A stretch of DNA of 64,000 bases from assembly GCF_008327685.1 (NCBI RefSeq), contig NZ_BDDE01000013.1, positions 616,896 to 680,895 on the forward strand, in the 5' to 3' direction. The notes below the pieces were generated by a model. That model saw only the letters and a list, made by a program, of their open reading frames with translations. It was not told the DNA's origin and made no database searches. The first letter of the stretch is position 1. The number at the start of each line of letters is the position of its first letter. The stretch is from Actinomadura sp. K4S16. Lineage in GTDB: Bacteria; Actinomycetota; Actinomycetes; Streptosporangiales; Streptosporangiaceae. Of this stretch, positions 24,822 through 33,411 are shown one piece after another. Position numbers and translations under genes: made by a program.

Positions 24822-26612
24822 TCAGTTCCGCTCGATGCCCGCCAGGATGCGGTCCCCGGCGCGGCGCCCGATGCGGGCCAGGGCCCTGTTCGCGGTGGGC
24901 GACACGCGGGAGAGCGCGCGGCCGAAGCGCGCCTCGGCGGTCACGTGCACCACCGGCCTGTCCTGCCGGACGGCCCGCAGGATGGCCCGCGCGACCTTCT
25001 CCGGCGCGAATCCCCGGCGCTCGGACGCCCGCCCGAGCCGCTCGCGCAGCTCGGTCTCCGCGCCGCGCGGCAACCCGACGAATCGGGTCCTGCCGACGAT
25101 GGGCGTATCGATCACCCCGGGGCAGATGGCCGAGACGCCGATCCCGTAGCGGTCGAGGTCGAGGCGGAGGCCCTCGGTCATCTGCAGGACGGCGGCCTTG
25201 GTGGCGCCGTAGGCGGGCATCTCCGGGCTGGGCAGGTAGGCGGCCATCGACGAGAGGTTGACGATGTGGCCCCACTCGCCGCGTTCCACCATCTGGCGGC
25301 CGAACAGGCGGGAGCCCCGGTACATGCCGTCCAGGTTGATGGAGCGGATGCGGTTCCACTCCTCCTCGGACGTGTCGAGCAAGGAGCCCGCGATGGCGAT
25401 GCCCGCGTTGTTCACCACGATGTCGGGCACGCCGAACACGTCCCGGACGTAGTCGGCGAACCGCTCCATCGCCTCGGCGTCGGCCACGTCGACCCCGTAG
25501 ACGTGCGCTTCGCCGCCGGCAGCCTGGATCTCATCGACCGTTCGCTCGGCGGCGCCTTCGTCGATGTCCGCCGCGACCACGCGGGCGCCTTCTGCGGCGA
25601 AGGCGTGGGCGGTGGCGCGTCCGATGCCGCTGCCCGCCCCCGTGACGACGACGAGATCGCCGCCGAAGTCCTTGCCGGGACGTCCTGCCGCGCGCGCGTG
25701 GGCGAGGCCAGGGGTCTCCGGCCCGCCTTCGATGTGCTCCACGAACTCGCCGATCCAGCGGGCGACGAGATCGGGATGGCTGCGCGCCACCCAGTGCCCG
25801 GCCGGTGCGCGCCGTACGTACAGGCGTTCCACGGGCCCGCGCGCGGACAGCAGGAGCGACTGCGAGCCGTAGCGGTCCTTGACGGGGACGATGAGCTGGA
25901 CGGGGACGTCCGTCCGCCCGTCCCCGGACGCGCCCTCGCCCCGGCCCGCGCCGGCGCGGTACATGTTGGCGCGGTACAGGCCGAGCCCGTTGCGGGCGTC
26001 CGCGGCCAGCGTGCCGGCCGGATGCCCGGGGCGCGGTTCGGTGCCCTCGCGCAGCCGCATCGTCCGGCCGAACCCGGCGGCGAGCACCCGGGCCGCGGCC
26101 TCGCCCGCCCGGGGCGCCATCAGGACCGGCATGTAGACGCTGCGCCGCGCCTGCCCGAGCACCTCCGCGACGCCCCGCGGCCCGGACCGGACGGCCTCCC
26201 GCGCCCAGCGGGCCATGTGCCGCCGGTCCGGCCCGGAGATCGAGGTGAAGGAGGCGATGCGGCCGCGCAGCCGGTCCCCGATGACGGCCTCCCAGCCCTG
26301 CACCGAACCCCAATCGTGCCCCACCAGGTGGACGGGCTCGTCGGCGCCGACGCCGTCCAGGACGGCCTCCAGATCGCCCATGAGCGCGTCCAGCCGGTAG
26401 TCCAGCGGGTCGGCGGGAGCGCCGGACGCGCCGGCCCCTCGCACGTCGTAGGCGACGACGCGGAACCGCCCGGCGAGCCGCTCGGCGACCTCGTCCCACA
26501 TCGCGCCGGTGTCCGGGTAGCCGTGGACGAGCACGACCGTCGGCCGGTTCTCCACGCCCCGCACCCGCACGGCCAGCTCGATCTCGCCCGACCTCACCCG
26601 CTGGTCACGCAT
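24822..26612 (-). CDS. Epoxide hydrolase-like alpha/beta hydrolase fused to SDR dehydrogenase (EphD-like)
   Basis: A 596-residue two-domain enzyme. The N-terminal ~290 residues are an alpha/beta hydrolase: VHGYPDTGAMWDEVAERLAG, then the elbow GHDWGSVQGW with nucleophile Asp near residue 100, and the His in PAGHWVARSHPD. Asp as nucleophile fits epoxide or haloalkane hydrolases. From ~315 it is a short-chain dehydrogenase: TGAGSGIGRATA, the NNAGIA motif, and YGATKAA with the catalytic Tyr/Lys. The architecture and length match mycobacterial EphD, linked there to mycolic-acid metabolism. Mycolates are not expected here, so the lipid substrate probably differs. It faces AraC tail to tail with one base between. 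Confidence 0.88.
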   Translation of the reverse strand: MRDQRVRSGEIELAVRVRGVENRPTVVLVHGYPDTGAMWDEVAERLAGRFRVVAYDVRGAGASGAPADPLDYRLDALMGDLEAVLDGVGADEPVHLVGHDWGSVQGWEAVIGDRLRGRIASFTSISGPDRRHMARWAREAVRSGPRGVAEVLGQARRSVYMPVLMAPRAGEAAARVLAAGFGRTMRLREGTEPRPGHPAGTLAADARNGLGLYRANMYRAGAGRGEGASGDGRTDVPVQLIVPVKDRYGSQSLLLSARGPVERLYVRRAPAGHWVARSHPDLVARWIGEFVEHIEGGPETPGLAHARAAGRPGKDFGGDLVVVTGAGSGIGRATAHAFAAEGARVVAADIDEGAAERTVDEIQAAGGEAHVYGVDVADAEAMERFADYVRDVFGVPDIVVNNAGIAIAGSLLDTSEEEWNRIRSINLDGMYRGSRLFGRQMVERGEWGHIVNLSSMAAYLPSPEMPAYGATKAAVLQMTEGLRLDLDRYGIGVSAICPGVIDTPIVGRTRFVGLPRGAETELRERLGRASERRGFAPEKVARAILRAVRQDRPVVHVTAEARFGRALSRVSPTANRALARIGRRAGDRILAGIERN

Positions 26613-26688
26613 CAGCCCGCCCGCCTGTCCCTAGGAGCCCGTTTCCCGTGAAACTACGCCCCTCAAGCGGCCTGTCCAGAGAGTTCCC

Positions 26689-27795
26689 TCAGGAAGGGCG
26701 CGCGCTAAGGCCGGTGCACGAACGCAGGCCGTTCCACCGCTGGACCTCCGCCTTGGCGGCGGCGCCCTTCATCGGGATGGGGATGCCGCCGGAGATGAGG
26801 GCGGGGCTCCACTTGTCCTTGGCGACCTTGCCGTTCACGACCTTGAGGAACAGCACGCCCGACTTCGCCGTCTGGCCCTGCGCCGAAGAGAACACGAAGT
26901 TGCCCATGCCGTAGTGGACGTAGGCGCCGTTCATGTAGCCGCCGCCCAGCGGGATGTGCGCGTGTCCACCGACCACCACGTCGGCGCCCGCCTCGACGAG
27001 CGCCTTGGCGAGTTCCTGCTGCCGGGGCAGCGGGCACCCCTTCAGCTCGGCGCCCCAGTGCAGGTGCACGATGACGACGTCCGATCCTTGGCGCGCCTCC
27101 TTCACCGCTTGCACCATGCGCGGGACGTCCTTGGCGGACGCGAGGCCGCCCTTGGCGTCGGTGGCCGTCCACGCCTGGATCAGGTTGTCGTCCAGCACCT
27201 GCGTGGCGCCGACGATGGCGATCCTGTTGCCCTTCACGGTGACGCGGTACGGGCGGTAGGCGGCATCCGCGTTCTTGCCGATGCCGACCACCGGGAACCG
27301 GCTGCGCTTGATGGCGGCCAGGGAGTCGCGCAGGCCGCCCTCCATGTAGTCCATGCCGTGGTTGTTGGCCATGGAGGCCACGTCCACGCCCGCCGCCTTC
27401 AGGGCCGTGAACGCGGTGGCGGGCGCGCGGAAGGTGAACTGCTTGCCGGGCGCGGGCGTACCACCCGTCGTGATCGCCGTTTCCAGGTTCACCATGGCGA
27501 GGTCCGCGGCGCGCAGCTGCTTGGCGACCGGCCCGAGCGCGGTGGACGGGTTGGCCAGCCGCCCCCGCAGCGACCCCTCGAAGTGCGTGTCGCCGCCGAA
27601 GGCGATCAGGATCGGCTGCTTGGCGGCCTTGGGCTGCTGCGACCCGTCCCCGCCCTGCCCCTGGCCTTTCGGCGACGCCGGGGGCGTGGCGCCCTCCGCC
27701 TTGGACTTGTCGGATCCGCCGCACGCCGCCGCGGCCAGCGCCACCCCGGCCACGACCACGGCGGTCGTCCCCCGCAAGCCCGTCTTCCCCCGCAT
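26689..27795 (-). CDS. CapA-family lipoprotein (metallophosphatase fold)
   Basis: A 368-residue CapA/PgsA-type protein. The N-terminal signal ends in a lipobox, LAAAACGG, so it should be a membrane-anchored lipoprotein outside the cell. After a Pro/Gln/Lys linker the CapA domain carries FGGDTHFEG, MVNLETAIT, MANNHGMDYM, HLHWGAEL and GGHAHIPLGGGYMNG, the metal-ligand blocks of the family. ATG at 27795 is chosen because GGAGG lies 8 bases upstream; the ATG at 27801 is too close. CapA proteins are tied to poly-gamma-glutamate assembly, but no capB or capC is nearby. The function may be unrelated envelope phosphoesterase activity. Confidence 0.87.
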   Translation of the reverse strand: MRGKTGLRGTTAVVVAGVALAAAACGGSDKSKAEGATPPASPKGQGQGGDGSQQPKAAKQPILIAFGGDTHFEGSLRGRLANPSTALGPVAKQLRAADLAMVNLETAITTGGTPAPGKQFTFRAPATAFTALKAAGVDVASMANNHGMDYMEGGLRDSLAAIKRSRFPVVGIGKNADAAYRPYRVTVKGNRIAIVGATQVLDDNLIQAWTATDAKGGLASAKDVPRMVQAVKEARQGSDVVIVHLHWGAELKGCPLPRQQELAKALVEAGADVVVGGHAHIPLGGGYMNGAYVHYGMGNFVFSSAQGQTAKSGVLFLKVVNGKVAKDKWSPALISGGIPIPMKGAAAKAEVQRWNGLRSCTGLSARPS

Positions 27796-27972
27796 GGCCA
27801 TCGCCTCGCCTCCGTCCGGCCCCCCATGGACCTCCGCGTCGGGTCGGCCCAGCATGCCACGAGCACGCTGCGCCCCGGCAAAGACGCACGAGTCTTTGTC
27901 TTGAGCCGTTCTTGTTTACGGGGATAGGTTGACCCGCATGACCGCATCCGAGACGCCGAGGCCCCGCACCCG

Positions 27973-28188
27973 ATGACCGTGGCGAGCCCGGCCCGTCCGG
28001 AGGGCCGCGTGGGCGACACCCGGCGCCTGGTGTGCCGGAGCTGCGGAGCGGCCGAGGACGCCGACCGCGCCGCGGCGCACGCCCCCTGCCTGGAGCCGCC
28101 GGCCGGCACCGGCTTCCGGATCGAGGCGGCCGAGGTCACCTTCCGGGGCCTGTGCCCCGCGTGCCGTCCCGCCGCCGAGGGCGACTGA
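27973..28188 (+). CDS. Orphan Fur-family C-terminal (zinc/dimerisation) domain
   Basis: A 71-residue protein that corresponds to the C-terminal half of actinobacterial Fur/Zur regulators. It has RLVCRSCGAAEDAD, then the APCLEP segment, then IEAAEVTFRGLCPACRP. Both CxxC pairs of the structural zinc site are intact (CRSC and CPAC). The winged-helix DNA-binding half that should precede it is absent, and no remnant is visible in the 130 bases upstream. It may be a decayed fur gene or a small dimerisation partner that modulates a full-length Fur. A hairpin terminator follows. The start is uncertain because the Shine-Dalgarno is weak. Confidence 0.65.
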   Translation: MTVASPARPEGRVGDTRRLVCRSCGAAEDADRAAAHAPCLEPPAGTGFRIEAAEVTFRGLCPACRPAAEGD

Positions 28189-28229
28189 CCACCACCGGAG
28201 GGGACGCCCGGCCTCGGGGCGCCCTCACC

Positions 28230-28270
28230 AGGGGGAGCGGCCGGACCACCTCCCACCGACCGCTCCCCCT
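28230..28270 (+). terminator. Terminator after the Fur-like fragment
   Basis: Arms AGGGGGAGCGG (28230–28240) and CCGCTCCCCCT (28260–28270) form an 11-bp perfect stem, followed by CCGCCCTTTTTCG on the plus strand, which includes a run of five T. Confidence 0.8.
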
Positions 28271-28301
28271 CCGCCCTTTTTCGTCGGTAACGTGCACGCC
28301 C

Positions 28302-28922
28302 ATGACCCTCCGCTTCGACGAGACCGGGTGGGAGCCGCTCCAGCCCGGCGCCTACCGCAACGCGGACGGCGACGTCGCCGCCCTCTACGGGTACGACATC
28401 CCGCCCGACCTGCCGGCCCCGCTGGAGCAACTCGACCTGCTGCGCCGCCGCATCGCCGAAAAGGCGGCCGAGGCCGGCGGCGGGCTGATCGAACTGGACG
28501 TGATCACGCTGGACGGGCTCCCGGCCGTCCGGCAGATCATCAAGCTGCCGCTCCCCGACCGTCCGGCCGGCGTCGCCTACGTCGCATCCTTCACCGTGCC
28601 GCGCGCGGACCGCAGCCTCGTCCTGAAGATCCAGTGCCTGGAGCAGGGCGTCACCGGGATGCGTGACAGCACCGCGCTCAACCACTACCTGACCGAGTAC
28701 GGGCAGGGCCGCGACCTCCAGGACATGATGCGCTGGTGGGCGCAGCACGCCTACGCCCCGGAGATCCAGGGCGGCCTGCCCCGCAACCTCTCCGAAGACC
28801 CCGGCTGGGACCCGCACTTCCCCCAGCACCCGCTGTCCCGGGCCCGCCGCACCCTGACCGCCCTGGCCCCCACGATCGAACTCCACCCCGACTTCAAATC
28901 CGCCCCGCCCTTCGCCCCCTGA
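28302..28922 (+). CDS. Conserved actinobacterial protein of unknown function
   Basis: A 206-residue soluble protein that I do not recognise. It begins MTLRFDETGWEPLQPGAYRN. It has a predicted helix LEQLDLLRRRIAEKAAEAGG, a strand-rich middle (GLIELDVITLDGLPAVRQII, then VASFTVPRADRSLVLKIQC), and an Asp/Pro-rich end (DPGWDPHFPQHPLSRARRTL). There are no signal peptide, membrane segments or cofactor motifs. The beta-sandwich-like middle resembles small proteins that accompany contact-dependent or type VII systems in actinomycetes, but that is only a resemblance. It is monocistronic after a terminator. Confidence 0.7.
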   Translation: MTLRFDETGWEPLQPGAYRNADGDVAALYGYDIPPDLPAPLEQLDLLRRRIAEKAAEAGGGLIELDVITLDGLPAVRQIIKLPLPDRPAGVAYVASFTVPRADRSLVLKIQCLEQGVTGMRDSTALNHYLTEYGQGRDLQDMMRWWAQHAYAPEIQGGLPRNLSEDPGWDPHFPQHPLSRARRTLTALAPTIELHPDFKSAPPFAP

Positions 28923-28987
28923 CCCCGCCAACGGCCCGCGCATCCAGGCTCTGGCCTGGTACTCGGCCGAGCAGAGGAGCCTGACGC

Positions 28988-29596
28988 ATGCCCCTTCCGG
29001 TATGGGCGGCGAACCCCTCCTGCCTCCTGATCACCATCGAGGAGTACGAAGCGCTGCCAGTGGAGGCACGCCTAGGCATCGAGATCGTGGACGGCGGCGT
29101 CATCGGCTGCAAAGGGGCCAGCCCGCAGGAGCGCGACGTGTCGCGCAACCTGACGACGGCCCTGCGGGCCGCGCGCCCCGCACAGGCCGATCTCGAAGTT
29201 CTGGCAGGCGCTGATGTGCACTTCCGGGAGAGTGGCCGGGCTCCCCACAGGGGCGAGAAGCACTTCACCATGCGGCGGCCCGACATCAGTGTCGCGCGCC
29301 GGAAGGAGCCCGGGGCGAAGCTCTGCTCGGACGACGTCATGGCCGCCATCGAAATCACATCATCCGTCGACATCACCCACTTCTATGACAAGCGGGCCGA
29401 GTATGCGGGCCAGCGCATTCCCGTGTATCTCATCGTCCTCATGCATGGCCGGCGGATAGTGGACGTCCAAGAGCACCGACTTGACTGGAGCGGATGCGAT
29501 TACGGGCTGGCAGCCGTGCATCGCGGTTCGCTCAGCACCGAACTGCCTGAGGGGATGAAGGTGAACGTGGCGTTCTCGGAGTTGGAAGGCGTCTGA
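28988..29596 (+). CDS. Uma2-family (DUF820) putative endonuclease
   Basis: A 202-residue PD-(D/E)xK-fold protein of the Uma2 family. The catalytic blocks are EIVDGGVIGCKGAS, MRRPDISVARR with the motif Asp, and AIEITSSVDITHFYDKRAEYAG with the Glu and Lys. GAGGAG upstream supports the ATG at 28988. Uma2 genes are abundant in actinomycetes and cyanobacteria and their biological role is unsettled. Third-position GC bias is weaker than in the flanking genes, hinting at more recent acquisition. It stands alone, 66 bases after the previous gene. Confidence 0.85.
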   Translation: MPLPVWAANPSCLLITIEEYEALPVEARLGIEIVDGGVIGCKGASPQERDVSRNLTTALRAARPAQADLEVLAGADVHFRESGRAPHRGEKHFTMRRPDISVARRKEPGAKLCSDDVMAAIEITSSVDITHFYDKRAEYAGQRIPVYLIVLMHGRRIVDVQEHRLDWSGCDYGLAAVHRGSLSTELPEGMKVNVAFSELEGV

Positions 29597-29810
29597 CGCC
29601 ACGGGCGGCCTGCGGCTCCAGAGGATCACCGGACGCGGTGTGAGCGGCCCGGCGGTCCCGGGGCGGGCGAACCGGGGGCCCGCGGTTGGCAAATGGGGCT
29701 TTGTGGCAAAGTAACTCCGTTGTGCCTTTATGGGCCATGCCCGGCCATGGCGTCCGCGCGGACGGGCGGGTCATGATGGGGAGACGGTCCCGTTCACAAG
29801 GAGTGTCCCG

Positions 29811-32030
29811 ATGGGCGACCGCACGGCCTTCCGCACCTGCCCCCTCTGCGAAGCCCTGTGCGGGCTCGAACTGACCCTCGACGAGGCGGGGACGGTCAAG
29901 CGCGTCCGCGGGGACGAGAAGGACCCGTTCAGCAAGGGCTTCATCTGCCCCAAGGGGGCGACGCTCGGGAGCCTCGACGGGGACCCCGACCGGCTGGCCG
30001 AGCCGCTCGTGGCGGGCGAGACCGCCGGGTGGGACGAGGCGTTCGAGGCCGTCAGGCGGGGGCTGTCGGAGGTCGTCGCGCGGCACGGACGCGACGCCGT
30101 CGCCGTCTACATCGGCAACCCGACCGCCCACTCGATCGCCGGGCCGCTGTACGGGAGCGCGGTCGTGAAGGCGCTCGGCACCCGCAACCTCTACACGGCG
30201 AGCACCGCCGACCAGATGCCGAAGCACGTGGCGTGCGGGCACATGTTCGGCGACCCCCTGGCGATCCCCGTGCCCGACCTCGACCGCACCGGGCACCTGC
30301 TCATGCTGGGCGCGAACCCGCTGGAGTCGAACGGCAGCCTCGCGTCCGCTCCCGACTTCCCGGGCCGGCTCAAGGCGATCCGGGCGCGCGGCGGCAAGAT
30401 CACCGTGGTCGACCCGCGCCGGACGCGGACGGCCGCCCTCGCCGACGAGCATGTGTTCATCCGCCCGGGGACGGACGCGTTCTTCCTGATGGCGCTCGTC
30501 CACACCCTGTTCGCCGAGGACCTCGTCAAGACCGCCGAGCACCTGGCCGGGCGCGTCAACGGCCTGGACGACCTGCGCGCCCTCGCCGTCGACTTCGCCC
30601 CCGAGGACGTCGCGGACGCCACCGGCGTCCCGGCCGCGGTGATCCGCAGGACGGCGCGCGAGCTGGCCGCCGCCGACCGCGCCGCCGTCTACGGCCGCAT
30701 CGGGACGTGCACGCAGGCCTACGGGACGCTGAACAGCTGGCTCGTGGACGTCCTGAACGTCCTCACCGGGAACCTCGACCGGCCGGGCGGCGCGATGTTC
30801 CCGCGGCCCGCCCACGCGCCGGTGTACCGGCGCAAGAAGCCGTTCACGACCGCGCGGTGGCGCAGCCGCGTGCGCGGACTGCCCGAGGTCAACGGCGAGC
30901 TGCCCGTCGCGACGCTCGCGGACGAGATCGAGACGCCCGGCGAGGGGCAGGTCAGGGCGCTGATCACGATCGGCGGCAACCCGGCCCTGTCGGCGCCGAA
31001 CGCGGCCCGGCTCGACCGCGCGCTCGCCGGCCTGGAGTTCATGGTCAGCATCGACCCCTACCTGAACGAGACGACGCGGCACGCCCACGTGGTGCTGCCG
31101 CCGCCGCGCCCCGCGCAGACCCCGCACTACGACATCGCGCTGACCGGGCTCGCCGTCCGCGACTACGCGCGCTACTCGCCGCCGGTCGTCCCGCTGCCGG
31201 ACGGGCGGCCCAGCGAGGCCGAACTCCTCGCGCGGCTCGCCGTGGCCGCCTCCGGGACGGACGGCGACCCCGCCCTGCTCGACGAGATGATCATCAAGTC
31301 GACGCTGGCGAAGGCCGTCGCGATCCCCGGTTCCCCGGTGCACGGCCGCGAGCCCGACGAGCTGCGCAAGATGCTCGACACAGGCACCCTCACCGAGCAG
31401 CGGCTCGACATGATGCTCCGCCTCGGCCCCTACGGCGACGGGTTCGGCGCCGAACCCGCCGGCCTCACGCTCACGCGGCTGCGCACCGAGCACCCGCACG
31501 GCCTCGACCTCGGCGCGCTCAAGCCGCGCCTGGACGAGGTCCTGTGCACGACGTCCGGCCGGATCGAGCTGTGCCCGTCCACGTGCGCCGCCGACGTCGA
31601 CCGCCTGCGCTCCGCCCTGCGCGATCCGGGGGCGTCCGGCGGGACGGTGCTGATCGGGCGCCGCCATCTGCGGTCCAACAACAGCTGGCTGCACAACGTC
31701 CCCGAGCTGGTGCGCGGCTCCAACACCTGCACCCTCCAGCTCAACCCCGCCGACGCCGAGCGGATCGGCGTCGCAGCGGGCGACACCGTCCGCGTCACGT
31801 CCCGGGCGGGCGCGGTGGAGGCCGTCGCCGAGCCCACCGACACGATCATGGCCGGGGTGGTCAGCCTGCCGCACGGATGGGGCCACGACCGCCCCGGGAC
31901 GAGGACGCGGGTGGCGAGCCGGCACGCGGGAGTGAACGTCAACGCGGTCACCGACGAGCAGGAGATCGACCCGCTCTCGGGCAACGCGGTCCTCAACGGA
32001 GTCCCCGTCACCCTGGAGGCGGCGCGCTGA
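29811..32030 (+). CDS. Molybdopterin-dependent oxidoreductase (bis-MGD, [4Fe-4S])
   Basis: A 739-residue catalytic subunit of the DMSO-reductase superfamily. An N-terminal [4Fe-4S] site is seen as C10-x2-C13-x3-C17-x28-C46 followed by PKG. Cofactor-binding segments follow: GNPTAHSIAGPLYG, LLMLGANPLESNGS, VVDPRRTRTA, and the C-terminal RSNNSWLHNVPELVRG with VSLPHGWGHDR. At the position where many relatives carry a Cys or Sec molybdenum ligand there is TADQMPKHVACG, so the ligand is not obvious. No electron-transfer or membrane subunit gene is adjacent, but a Rieske protein lies 106 bases downstream. It resembles actinobacterial formate-dehydrogenase or assimilatory-type enzymes; the substrate is unknown. 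AAGGAG precedes the ATG. Confidence 0.88.
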   Translation: MGDRTAFRTCPLCEALCGLELTLDEAGTVKRVRGDEKDPFSKGFICPKGATLGSLDGDPDRLAEPLVAGETAGWDEAFEAVRRGLSEVVARHGRDAVAVYIGNPTAHSIAGPLYGSAVVKALGTRNLYTASTADQMPKHVACGHMFGDPLAIPVPDLDRTGHLLMLGANPLESNGSLASAPDFPGRLKAIRARGGKITVVDPRRTRTAALADEHVFIRPGTDAFFLMALVHTLFAEDLVKTAEHLAGRVNGLDDLRALAVDFAPEDVADATGVPAAVIRRTARELAAADRAAVYGRIGTCTQAYGTLNSWLVDVLNVLTGNLDRPGGAMFPRPAHAPVYRRKKPFTTARWRSRVRGLPEVNGELPVATLADEIETPGEGQVRALITIGGNPALSAPNAARLDRALAGLEFMVSIDPYLNETTRHAHVVLPPPRPAQTPHYDIALTGLAVRDYARYSPPVVPLPDGRPSEAELLARLAVAASGTDGDPALLDEMIIKSTLAKAVAIPGSPVHGREPDELRKMLDTGTLTEQRLDMMLRLGPYGDGFGAEPAGLTLTRLRTEHPHGLDLGALKPRLDEVLCTTSGRIELCPSTCAADVDRLRSALRDPGASGGTVLIGRRHLRSNNSWLHNVPELVRGSNTCTLQLNPADAERIGVAAGDTVRVTSRAGAVEAVAEPTDTIMAGVVSLPHGWGHDRPGTRTRVASRHAGVNVNAVTDEQEIDPLSGNAVLNGVPVTLEAAR

Positions 32031-32136
32031 GCCGTTGTTTAGCCCCTCCCGGCACCAGGTAGGTATGACTGGCCGCGGAGGAACGCGGGAGACTAGGGTC
32101 GCAACAGGCGTCCCATCAGGACCGCGGAGGAGGGGC

Positions 32137-33051
32137 ATGAACCGACGGGTCAACATCTTCCGGCGCGGGACGAGCCCCCAGGCGACCGCGCGGCTGGCCG
32201 ACGCGACCGAGGGGCTGGAGCACGCCCGCGCCCTGGACCGCCCCATCCGGACGATCTCCGGGGCCGTACGGCGCGTCCTGCGTCCAGGGCCGCTCAAGGA
32301 CGCCCTCCACGGCGTCCCGGTCGGCCACCCCGCCCATCCGCCGCTCACCGACCTGCCCATCGGGCTGTGGATGTCGGCCGCCGTGCTGGACCTCATGCCC
32401 GGTACGCGGCGCGCCTCGCAGGTGCTGGTCGCCGCCGGGCTCGCCGGCGCGGTCCCGACCGTCCTCACCGGCATCGCCGACTGGTCCGCCCTGCACCGCG
32501 AGCAGCAGCGCGTCGGGCTCGTCCACGCCGCCGGGACGGCCACCGCGAGCATGCTGTACTCGGCATCGTTCGTGGCCCGCTACCAGGGCCGGGACGCCGC
32601 CGGGCGCGCGTTCGGCTTCGCGGGCCTCGGCGCCCTCGTCGCGGGCGCCTACCTCGGCGGGCACCTGGCGTTCCGGCAGGCCGCCGGCGCCAGCCACGCC
32701 GACCAGCTCGCCCACCTGGTCCCCCTCGGATGGCACGACCTGTGCGCCGTCGAGGACCTCCCCGACGGGTGGCCCGTCTCCCGGCGCCTCGGCTACATCG
32801 ACCTGTTCGTGCTGCGCCGGGGCGAGGAGGTGCACGTCCTCGCCGACCGCTGCAGCCACCTCGCCGGACCGCTCCACCAGGGCCGCATCCTCACCGACGA
32901 CGAGGCCGACGCCTGCGTCGTGTGCCCGTGGCACGGCAGCACGTTCCGCGTGGCGGACGGCTCCGTCGTCCACGGCCCGGCCACGGCCCGCCAGCCGTCC
33001 TTCGAGACCCGCGTGACCGAGGAGGGCACCCTCCAGGTCCGCCCGACCTGA
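32137..33051 (+). CDS. DUF2231 membrane domain fused to Rieske [2Fe-2S] domain
   Basis: A 304-residue fusion. Residues ~50–200 form the DUF2231 domain, with HPAHPPLTDLPIGLW, several hydrophobic helices and an LTGIADWSALH turn. The C-terminal ~100 residues are a Rieske ferredoxin: CSHLAGPLHQG near residue 238 and CPWHGSTFRVADG near 265, giving the Cys-His/Cys-His ligands. The protein should be membrane-bound and deliver or accept electrons. GGAGGAGGGG upstream of the ATG at 32137 supports the start. Following a molybdoenzyme gene in the same direction, it may be its redox partner, though a 106-base gap leaves room for a separate promoter. Confidence 0.88.
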   Translation: MNRRVNIFRRGTSPQATARLADATEGLEHARALDRPIRTISGAVRRVLRPGPLKDALHGVPVGHPAHPPLTDLPIGLWMSAAVLDLMPGTRRASQVLVAAGLAGAVPTVLTGIADWSALHREQQRVGLVHAAGTATASMLYSASFVARYQGRDAAGRAFGFAGLGALVAGAYLGGHLAFRQAAGASHADQLAHLVPLGWHDLCAVEDLPDGWPVSRRLGYIDLFVLRRGEEVHVLADRCSHLAGPLHQGRILTDDEADACVVCPWHGSTFRVADGSVVHGPATARQPSFETRVTEEGTLQVRPT

Positions 33052-33063
33052 CCTCTCCCGCCC

Positions 33064-33093
33064 AAGGCGCTCGCGCAGGTGCGCGGGCGCCTT
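33064..33093 (+). terminator. Terminator after the Rieske gene
   Basis: Arms AAGGCGC (33064–33070) and GCGCCTT (33087–33093), with a nested GCGCAGGTGCGC hairpin in the loop, lie 12 bases past the stop. Confidence 0.7.
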
Positions 33094-33411
33094 CGCGCAT
33101 GCCCGCACGCGAGCCTCACACGGCCCCGCCGCCTTCCGGGCTTGCGGCTGCATGTCCGAACGCTGGGGAGATCATCCGGTTTTCCCATATTGACCCCTTA
33201 AGAGGGAGAATAGTTGTCCACTATGTGGCTTTCGCCTGCGGTATGAAGATTGCAATTGGCAGTTCTGCGACAAAGCCTTCACGGAGGGCACTGATCACTA
33301 AACCCAATGTTTGCGACCTGGACGACATGCGTGGAATTCCCCTCGGGAAGCGTGATCAAGGAAACCATGCCGGACACCTCCGGCATCGAAGATCATTTCG
33401 TGGGGGGAAGT
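33094..33411 (+). promoter_or_regulatory. AT-richer promoter region of the SH3–sortase unit
   Basis: About 318 bases with no gene and a clear drop in GC (for example TTTTCCCATATTGACCCC and GTATGAAGATTGCAATTGG). TATTGACC followed by AGAATAGT could be a –35/–10 pair, but the spacing is not ideal. It is the probable promoter and 5' UTR of the SH3-repeat protein. Confidence 0.45.

Noticed and set aside
29532..32552. A 1006-codon open frame on the minus strand opposite the molybdoenzyme and Rieske genes
   Set aside because: It is a shadow of high-GC coding on the plus strand. The product is a low-complexity Arg/Gly/Val/Glu mixture without domains, while the plus-strand genes carry clear catalytic motifs.
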